Origin: Sphingomonas liriopis
GTDB lineage: Bacteria > Pseudomonadota > Alphaproteobacteria > Sphingomonadales > Sphingomonadaceae
Direction of reading: 5' to 3'
NCBI RefSeq assembly: GCF_024211255.1
Contig: NZ_JAMLDY010000007.1
Span: forward strand, 1 to 64,000
DNA: 64,000 nt
Below, piece after piece: positions 48,184 through 55,900 of the stretch; the stretch's first letter is position 1; the number at the start of each line of letters is the position of its first letter. A program made the position numbers and the translations under genes. Under the pieces are notes generated by a model that saw nothing but the letters and a program-made list of their open reading frames with translations, was not told the DNA's origin and ran no database searches.

Positions 48184-48941
48184 TGCGCCATATCGTCGCC
48201 CCGATCGTGCTGGCCGTTCTTGTCGCCGCGCCAGCGGGCGCGCTGGCACAGAAGGCGAAGGTCGACAATTCGAAGACCAGCCGCGCGCTCGCCGCGCTGC
48301 CGCGGGTCGCCGGCGAGAAGCCCGTCGTCGCCATCTACGACGTGCGCAGCGCCGTGCCCGAGATCCAGCCGCGGGCGGCGAACGAGATGTTCATGACCGC
48401 GCTTATCAAGTCGGGAGCGTTCCGCGTCGCCGAGCGCACGCGGCTGAACGAGGGCGTCGGCCGCGAGCGCAGCCTGATCGCCGCCGGGACGACCGCCATG
48501 CTGGCCGGTGCGGGCGGCGTGCCGGCGCCGGTACCATCGCTGCCCTATGCCGCCGCGCGCTACGTGTTCGAGGTCGTCGTCTCCGAAGCGGCGGTCGGCG
48601 CCGACAAGCACGACAACAGCTTCTCGCTGGGCGGTGCGCAGCTCGATCACAAGGGCAGCCGCGACGTGATCGGCATCGACATCCGCATCACCGACGTACA
48701 GACCGGGCTGGTGATGGACGCCGTCAACACCTCCACCCAGGTGGAGGCGCGCGCCAAACAGGTTTCGGGCCTGAACGCGCTGGCGGGGCGGCTGCTGCAG
48801 AAGGCGGGGGCAGGCGGCGTGCCGCTCGGCGCGGATGCGCGGATCTCCACCTCGCACCAGGACGGGATCGACCGGGCGTTGCGGGTGGGCATGGAAGCCG
48901 GCGTCGCCGAACTGGTGCGGCGGCTGGCGCCGGCATCCTGA
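48183..48941 (+). CDS. CsgG-like exported assembly protein
   Basis: 252 aa with a signal peptide (cleavage near GALAQKA). The core (PVVAIYDVRSAVPEIQPRAAN, MFMTALIKSGAFRVAERTRL, ITDVQTGLVMDAV) matches the CsgG/HfaB fold, which forms outer-membrane secretion pores for curli or holdfast factors. No lipobox Cys is seen, unlike true CsgG, so pore formation is uncertain. The frame is open upstream to 47907, but ATG 48183 starts the signal peptide. No curlin subunit genes are nearby. Confidence 0.75.
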   Translation: MRHIVAPIVLAVLVAAPAGALAQKAKVDNSKTSRALAALPRVAGEKPVVAIYDVRSAVPEIQPRAANEMFMTALIKSGAFRVAERTRLNEGVGRERSLIAAGTTAMLAGAGGVPAPVPSLPYAAARYVFEVVVSEAAVGADKHDNSFSLGGAQLDHKGSRDVIGIDIRITDVQTGLVMDAVNTSTQVEARAKQVSGLNALAGRLLQKAGAGGVPLGADARISTSHQDGIDRALRVGMEAGVAELVRRLAPAS

Positions 48942-48944
48942 TCG

Positions 48945-49574
48945 ATGGGCAGTCTCACCGGGCCGATTGTGACGCTGGCGCTGCTTGGAGCGATACAGGT
49001 GCCGCCCTACGACGTGCCGCCGGTCCGCGCCGACGAGACGGTCCCGGGGATGGTCGAGGCGAACGCCCCGGCGACATGGCTTTCCCTCCGGCCGGGCTAT
49101 GGCCCGGTCGACCGGTTCACCGGCAACCCTGTCGCGGCCTATGCGGTCGCCTTCGTCACCGTGCGATCGGACACGCCGGTCCTTATCCTCATCAGCCATG
49201 ACGCGCGGTTCGCGGTCAGCGCCCGCGTGCTGGACGCGCCGCCCTGGGCGGATCCGCGCGTGGCCCAGCCGATCCGGCTCGAAGCGCGGCGGCCGTGGGG
49301 CGGGGCGGGCGGACGGCTGATCGAGGGCGCGTGGGTGGTCGCCGCGCCGCGTACTCTTCCCCGTGTGGCGAGCCTCCTGATCGAGGCGAACGGCGTCGGC
49401 CGGCCGGACGTGCAGGTGGAACTATACGACCCGCGCCTTCCTGCGCCCGCCCGGTCCCTGGCGCGCAACTGGGGCAGCAGCCGTGCCGGCGTGGGACTAG
49501 CCAGCCCGCTCGAACGGGAGGAACGGCGCACCGCACAGCTGCTGTGGACATGGCCCGACGATCCGCTGCCGTGA
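48945..49574 (+). CDS. hypothetical exported protein
   Basis: 209 aa with an N-terminal hydrophobic stretch (GPIVTLALLGAIQVPPY). No family recognised. It starts 4 bp after the CsgG-like gene and is the last gene of that operon. Bases 49575-49859 behind it hold no supported gene. Confidence 0.6.
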   Translation: MGSLTGPIVTLALLGAIQVPPYDVPPVRADETVPGMVEANAPATWLSLRPGYGPVDRFTGNPVAAYAVAFVTVRSDTPVLILISHDARFAVSARVLDAPPWADPRVAQPIRLEARRPWGGAGGRLIEGAWVVAAPRTLPRVASLLIEANGVGRPDVQVELYDPRLPAPARSLARNWGSSRAGVGLASPLEREERRTAQLLWTWPDDPLP

Positions 49575-49859
49575 TGGCCGTGCTTGGGCGCGGGCAAGGC
49601 ATATGTGAACGACGTCAAAGCAATGCGTCGTCCGGTCATCGAGGCACAACAGCGGACATGGCTTCGTCACAGCGACGTAATACGCGGGGCGGGTGGGGCG
49701 AAATCGATGGTGGATGCGCCGGAAATCGAGCGTGCTGCCGTCTGGCCCGTTTCGCTGTTTAAATCACGCGCGGCTCGACCATGTATCGGTCGCTGCGTTC
49801 ATGATAGAGCCAGCGCCTTCGATTAGCATCTGTCAGGACACCGAACGACGGAGGGTGAG

Positions 49860-50453
49860 ATGAGGATCGTGCAGCGCGCTGGCCTGGGTTGTGTGATCGC
49901 TTTAATCGGCATCGCGCCGTCATCCGCAGCGGAGCGGGCGAAGGCGCTATCGCCCGACGGCCGCCTGACTGCATGGATCAAACCCGTGAAGGGTGCAGCA
50001 GGCGCGAGCGGGCAGGCGGCTTCAGTGTTATGGCTGACCGATGCGAAGACCGGAGCCAGCCGGCAACTCTTTCGCGGGCGGTCGTCCGCTGATCCCAAGC
50101 AGGACCGGTCGAGCTTGGCGAACCCCGACTTCTCGCTCGATGGCGGATACGTCTATGTCGAGGCCGACGCCTATGCGACCTCGCCGGCGGTTCATCAGGT
50201 CAACGTTCGCACCGGCGTCGCGCGGTACGTGACCGACGGCGGGCTGTACGGGGTTCTGCGGGACGGACCGTGGCGTGGCTATCTCGTCGTCCAGCAACAT
50301 CGCTATCGTAAGAACGGTAATGGATCGTACGATCCCTATATCATCGTGCGCCCGGATGGCCGGCAGATCGCCATCGTGCCGGACACCGACGGCAGCGATC
50401 CCGACGCAGGGTTAACGGCGTGGCTTTCGGCCAAACGATGGACGGTTTCGTAA
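49860..50453 (+). CDS. hypothetical exported protein
   Basis: 197 aa, signal peptide (cleavage near SSAAERA), with a good RBS (GGAGGGTGAG) before ATG 49860. The rest (SPDGRLTAWIKPV, VLWLTDAKTGASRQLF, ANPDFSLDGGYVYVEAD) reads like two or three blades of a TolB-type propeller, too short to close a ring. Overlaps the start of the next gene. Confidence 0.6.
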   Translation: MRIVQRAGLGCVIALIGIAPSSAAERAKALSPDGRLTAWIKPVKGAAGASGQAASVLWLTDAKTGASRQLFRGRSSADPKQDRSSLANPDFSLDGGYVYVEADAYATSPAVHQVNVRTGVARYVTDGGLYGVLRDGPWRGYLVVQQHRYRKNGNGSYDPYIIVRPDGRQIAIVPDTDGSDPDAGLTAWLSAKRWTVS

Positions 50454-50911
50454 GCGCTGTGGCGATGGTTCGCCGATCGGGCGCAAGTGTGCTGTTCGGG
50501 GTAGTCGCGGCCGTGCTGTTTGTTGCGTCGCTGGCGTTGCCGGTCGCCACCGCACAGCAGACACAGGGCCTAACGACCATTACTGGCTTAAACCTTCTGC
50601 TCATCGGCCCATTGGGTGCCCTGAACGGGCAATTCGGCTGGTTCGCGACGCCGTGCCTTGCCGTTGCGATCTATGCGACCGTAACGCGGCGGCCGTGCCT
50701 CAGTGGCCGCGGCAGGGTCATCGTGATCTTGGCGATGGGGATCGCTCTGATCGATGCGCTGTTCTGGACCGATTATCCCAATGATGGTGGGCCTGGGCCT
50801 ATCGTATCCTTCGGCACCGGCTATTATCTGTGGATCGCAGCGGTCGTGGTCGGTGCACTTGGTCTGATGACGACGCTGGGTCGCGATCAATCACCGCGCC
50901 GTCGCAGATGA
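50438..50911 (+). CDS. small integral membrane protein
   Basis: 157 aa with about four membrane segments (SVLFGVVAAVLFVASLALPV, LLLIGPLGALN, GRVIVILAMGIALIDALF, LWIAAVVVGALGLMTTL). Start uncertain: GTG 50420, ATG 50438 or ATG 50465; all but the last overlap the preceding gene. No family recognised. Confidence 0.55.
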   Translation: MDGFVSAVAMVRRSGASVLFGVVAAVLFVASLALPVATAQQTQGLTTITGLNLLLIGPLGALNGQFGWFATPCLAVAIYATVTRRPCLSGRGRVIVILAMGIALIDALFWTDYPNDGGPGPIVSFGTGYYLWIAAVVVGALGLMTTLGRDQSPRRRR

Positions 50912-51212
50912 CGGACGAGCGATTCCGACCTTGGTGATCGCGCAACAGTTCGACCTTCGCAGACCGCGGCGCGCGCCCTTGCGCAGTGCGACTGGAGCCA
51001 GCCGATCCCGGCGTCACCACCCGAGTGCTGACCATCATGCTAGCGTCGGAATACTAAGGATGAAGCCTCTTCCACGCACCAAGGGCGCAATGACCTCAGC
51101 ATCAGATCAGTCGTGGACATCCGCGACCGTTCGCCAAAAGCCAAACCGAAAGTGGGCAAGGCAGTAGGCAACGATGTCCTTTTTGGAATTTATTCAATGA
51201 AAACAAGGGGGC
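50912..51212. other. intergenic region upstream of tRNA-Ser 3' end
   Basis: 301 bp between the membrane protein and the tRNA. No supported gene, hairpin or repeat. A T-rich stretch near 51178-51192 is the most AT-rich part, perhaps the terminator zone of the minus-strand tRNA transcript. Confidence 0.4.
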
Positions 51213-51303
51213 CTGGCGGAGACGGAGGGATTCGAACCCTCGGTACGGTTTCCCGTACGACGCTTTAGCAAAGCGTTGGTTTCAGCCACTCACCCACGTC
51301 TCC
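51213..51303 (-). tRNA. tRNA-Ser(GCT)
   Basis: 91 nt including encoded CCA. Acceptor stem GGAGACG/CGTCTCC, D-arm, anticodon loop TTTGCTAA (anticodon GCT), long class II variable arm (CGTACGGGAAACCGTACC) and T-arm GGTTCGAATCC are all present. Reads AGC/AGT serine codons. Confidence 0.96.
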
Positions 51304-51468
51304 GGCTGCGGCAGGCGTTGGCCTATAGCGGCGGTGTTCGGTGCGATCAACGGGGTTGGCGCATGCAATCGACCGGAATTTCGATGCCGCCCGCCGTTCG
51401 TTCATTGCCGGGCAAGCGCGCAGGTGGTTAACGGTGGCGATCCGGGGCGTTGGGCAAGGGGGACGGTG

Positions 51469-52260
51469 ATGCGGGGAACAGGTTTCGCGGCGGCGATGGC
51501 GATGGCGGCGATGGCGCTGGGCGGCCCGCTGGCGGCGAGCGCGCCGGCGCAGGTCACCACGATCGATCCCAATCGCGCGATCGACGGCGATCTGTCCGGC
51601 CCCGCCTCCACGCGTCCGCGCACCACCGCGACCCCACGTGCCGCGGCGGCGGCGCCCGCACAGACGAACCGGATCACGGAGCCGGCCGCGCCCTCCCCGG
51701 GCTTCGCCGAATCCCCCGCCGCCGACGCCTCGCCCGCGCAGCAGCAGGCACGCGCCGAGGCGACGAACCGTGCCGCCGACACCTATCAGCGCGAGGACCT
51801 GCTCGCCGCGGGCGAAGGCGTGTTCGGCAAGGGTGCCGCGGGGCTCGCCGGGCTGCTCGAGAAGGTGCTGAAGGAGCAGGGCCAGCCCAACGCCTATATC
51901 GCCGGGCGCGAGGCGGCGGGGGCGTTCGTCGTCGGGTTGCGCTACGGATCGGGCGTGATGAGCCACAAGGTCGAAGGCCAGCAGCCGGTCTATTGGACCG
52001 GGCCGTCGGTCGGCTTCGATGTCGGCGGCGATGCCAACAAGGTGTTCGTGCTCGTCTACAACCTGTACGACAGCGAGGAGCTGTTCCACCGCTTCCCCGC
52101 GGCGGAGGGCCGGCTGTATCTGGTTGGCGGGTTCGCCGCGACCTATCTGCGCCGCGGCAACGTCGTGCTGATCCCGATCCGCCTCGGCGTCGGCTACCGC
52201 GCAGGCGTAAACGTCGGGTATATGAAGTTCACGCACAAGGCGAAGTGGCTGCCGTTCTGA
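51469..52260 (+). CDS. eipA: EipA-like envelope integrity protein (DUF1134)
   Basis: 263 aa. A signal peptide ([19 protein letters not shown]) and a Pro/Ala-rich linker lead into the DUF1134 domain (about 110-263): [54 protein letters not shown]. EipA is a periplasmic beta-barrel-like protein needed for envelope integrity in Brucella and conserved in alphaproteobacteria. ATG 51469 begins the signal peptide. Confidence 0.88.
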   Translation: MRGTGFAAAMAMAAMALGGPLAASAPAQVTTIDPNRAIDGDLSGPASTRPRTTATPRAAAAAPAQTNRITEPAAPSPGFAESPAADASPAQQQARAEATNRAADTYQREDLLAAGEGVFGKGAAGLAGLLEKVLKEQGQPNAYIAGREAAGAFVVGLRYGSGVMSHKVEGQQPVYWTGPSVGFDVGGDANKVFVLVYNLYDSEELFHRFPAAEGRLYLVGGFAATYLRRGNVVLIPIRLGVGYRAGVNVGYMKFTHKAKWLPF

Positions 52261-52354
52261 CGCTGCGGGCGCGAGCTCCCCGGCGAACCGGGGGCTCACC
52301 CGCATCATTCGTCCGCGGTCGCGTGCGGGCGCTCAGCGCCTTGTCGGGGGTGCG

Positions 52355-52765
52355 GAACGGCGAGGGCAGATCCGCCTTCACCGGGGTCAGCGCGCCCGAC
52401 ACCTCGACCGATCCGCCGCCGGCCATCGTATCGACGGTGGTGAAGGTCGCCGCGCCGTCGCCGAGCGCGTACGCGACGGTCACGCTGGCGCCAGCATCTT
52501 GCCGGGGTCGTTGTCGGCGACCGCGCGCCAGACATGCGGCGCGGCGCCCGAGGCGAGCCGGCGGCCGTCCGCGGCATAGCGGCGGATCAGACCGGTGGCG
52601 CGGTCGATGTCGAGCTGCGCCTGCCCTGCGGCGAGCGTGATCGTGCCGCCGAGCGCGAACTGTTCGAAGCCGAGCAGCGTGCCGCCCGCCACCGCGGGGA
52701 TCGCATCCGCCAGTCCCCGTCGAACCGGTCGCCGGCGACGATGACGAACTCGACCGCCTCCTAAC
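52355..52765 (-). pseudogene. LacZ-type beta-galactosidase remnant
   Basis: In one minus-strand frame [14 protein letters not shown] and [20 protein letters not shown], then [15 protein letters not shown], match the start of the LacZ small-chain domain. In another frame [18 protein letters not shown] and ADLPSPFR match its later part. The frame change near 52490 and the missing residues between show a frameshift plus deletion. Bases 52261-52354 and 52766-52964 hold no gene. A 19-residue tail at 52706-52763 in a third frame looks like a nuclease motif (see findings). Confidence 0.65.
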
Positions 52766-52964
52766 ATGCAAAATGGATCAGATTGTCGAACGCTGCGCGC
52801 GTGGCATTTCGTACCTTTTCGGCCAGTAATTCCCGGGGCGGGCAAGGCCGGTCAGCGGGCTGTCGCGGTGAATGTCGGCCGCATGAAGAAAACAAAAGTC
52901 GCTCATCTCTTTCCGCTATCGCCATTTGTTGGCACCGTCATGGAGAGGCGACGAAAGACGGGGC

Positions 52965-55900
52965 ATGACGGTAATGGACGACGCGATACGGTCACGGTTC
53001 GAAGGCGAACTGCTTATCGATGCGATGATCGCGCCCAAGCTGAGCTTCGCGACGCATCAGAACGACGTGCCCGCGCTGCATGACCTGAAATTGCTCAATC
53101 TGGGCGACGTCCCTGCGGAGAACGTGATCCTCGGCGTCGCCTCCGATCCGCCCGTCTTCGCCGCCCGCCAATGGCGGTTCGACCGGATCACGGCCGGGGG
53201 CGAGGTGCACGTCACGCAGCGCGACCTGCCGCTCAATGCCGCGCTGCTGCTGCAATTGAGCGAAGCCATCCGGGCCACGGTGACGCTGACCGCCCGGATC
53301 GAGGGGGACGACCGGCCCATCGCCGAACGCCGCGTGCCGATCGAACTGCTGGCCCGCAACGAATGGGGTGGAGCCGGCGCGATGCCCGAATTGCTGGCGG
53401 CATTCGCCCTGCCCAACGACCCCGCGGTCGGGCGCCTGCTGAAGGTGGCGAGCGACGTGCTGCGCCACGCCGGCAAGCCCGATGGCATCGACGGATATCA
53501 GTCGAAGTCGAGGACCCGCGTCTACGAGCTGGCCTCCGCCATCTGGTCGGCGGTGTCGGGTCTGCGCCTGACCTATGCCGAACCGCCGGCCAGTTTCGAA
53601 CTGGCGGGACAGAAGGTCCGCACGCCCGGTCAGGTCGTCGAGGGCGGCCTCGCCACCTGTCTGGATACCGCCCTGCTGTTCGCCGCCGCGCTCGAACAGG
53701 CCGGGCTCTACCCGGTGCTGATCGTGACCGAGGGGCACGCCTTCACGGGTCTCTGGTTGCAACCGCAGGAGTTCGCGACGCTGCTGGTCCCGGACGCGGC
53801 CGCGCTACGCAAACGGATCGCCCTCGACGAACTGCTGGTGTTCGAGACGACGCTTGCCACCGGCGCCTCGCCCGCCGGCTTCGCGCGCGCGATCGCCGCC
53901 GCCGATCGCCTGATCGCCGAAGACCAGGAGGCGACGTTCGTTACCGCGATCGACGTCCGTCGCGCGCGGATGCAACGGATCCGCCCGCTGGCCCTGACCG
54001 ATGCGGGGACCGATGTCGGTGGCGCGACGGCCATGCCCGCGGAACCGGTCATCGATCCCGCCGGCGACGCATTGGAAGCGGCCCCGGCGCTGCCCGACTT
54101 CGATCTGGCGGAGGCCGAGGCGCTGCCGACGACAGCCGAGGGGCGGCTGGAGCGCTGGCAGCGCAAGCTGCTCGATCTCACGACGCGCAACCGCCTGCTC
54201 CATGTCAAGCCCGGCGCGACCGCGATCCGCCTGATGTGCCCGGACCCGGCGCGGCTGGAGGACGAACTCGCCGACGGCAGGAGCTTCCGCATCGTCGGCG
54301 CACCCGATCTCGCCGGCGCCGCCGGACGCGATGCGGCGCTTCACACCGAACGCACCGGCATCGTGCTGGACGACGCCTATGCCCGCGCCGCACTCGACCG
54401 CGGCGAGCTGCTGTCGCCGGGCGATCCGGCGAAGCTCGATGCGCAACTGATCGAACTCTACCGCAAGGCGCGGCTCGATCTGGCCGAGGGTGGCGCGAAT
54501 ACGCTGTTCCTCGCGGTCGGCTTCCTGTTGTGGAAGAAGTCCGACACCGATGCGAGCCAGTATCGCGCGCCGCTGATCCTGCTGCCCGTCCGCCTCGACC
54601 GCCGCAGCGTGCGGTCGGGCGTCAAGCTCGCGATCCACGAGGACGAACCGCGCTTCAATCTCACGCTGCTCCAGATGCTGCGCCAGGACTTCGAACTCGA
54701 CATCCCCGAACTGGCCGGTCCGCTGCCGCAGGACGCCTCGGGCATCGACGTGCCGCGGGTCTGGAATATCGTCCGCCGCGCGGTGCGCGACATGGCCGGG
54801 TTCGAGGTGGTGCCGGACGTGATGCTGGGTGCTTTCTCCTTCGCCAAATATCTGATGTGGAAGGATCTGGTCGATCGCACCGACGCGCTGAAGGCGAACC
54901 CGGTCGTGCGCCACCTGCTCGACTCGCCGCGCGAACCTTATCCTTGCGATCTCCAGCCGCCGCGCCCCGATGCGCTCGACGGCGAAGTGACGCCCGCCGA
55001 CCTGTTCACGCCGCTGCCCGCCGATTCGTCGCAACTCGCGGCGGTGGTCGGGTCCGCGCGCGGCTGCGACTTCGTGCTCGACGGACCGCCCGGCACCGGC
55101 AAGTCGCAGACGATCGCCAACATGATCGCGCACAATCTGGCGCTCGGCCGCAAGGTGCTGTTCGTCGCCGAAAAGCGCGCGGCGCTGGACGTGGTCCACC
55201 GCCGCCTGGTGGCGCACGGCCTTGGCCCGTTCTGCCTCGAACTGCACAGCAACAAGGCGTCGAAGCAGGATGTCCTGCGTCAGCTCGACGCCGCCTGGAG
55301 CACCAGCGAAGCCTCGCCGCAGGCCGAATGGGAACGCCGGGCAGCCGAATTGAAGACGAGCCGCGATGGCCTCAACCGGCTGGTCGCGGCCCTGCACCGC
55401 CGCCATCCCAACGGCCTGACGCTCTATGCGGCGATCGGGCGCGTGGTCCGCGATGGAAGCGAGGGCGGCACGTTGCGGCTCGACTGGCCGCGTGACACGC
55501 ATCACGACGAGGCCATGCTGGAGGCGTTGCGCGAAGCGGCGCGCCGGCTCGACCTGCTGCGGCCGGCGGATCCCGGACAACCGGCGCTCGTCACCGTGGG
55601 GCGGACCGACTGGTCCAACGCCTGGGTCGCCGAACTGCTCGCCGCCGCCGCGACCCTCGGCGAAACGGCAAGCGTCGTGCAGACGCAGCGGCTGGCGTTG
55701 ACCGACGTGCTCGGCATCGATCTCGGCTCCGATCGCCGCGGCCTGGCGGCGACGGCGAACGTCGCGCGGTCGCTCGTCGGTGCGGCGGGGCTCGATCTCG
55801 GCTTCGCTTTCGCACCCGACGCGGTCCGGACGATCGAGCATGCCCGTGCGGCGCTGCCGCTGATCGCCGACTATCGTGCCGAGGCGGCGGCGCTGACGAT

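Noticed and set aside
48183..48941. Curli biogenesis locus
   Set aside because: Only a CsgG-like protein is present; no CsgA/B repeats, CsgE or CsgF, and no lipobox.
49584..49826. 80-codon plus-strand frame between exported-protein genes
   Set aside because: No RBS, no hydrophobic or domain signal; composition not convincing.
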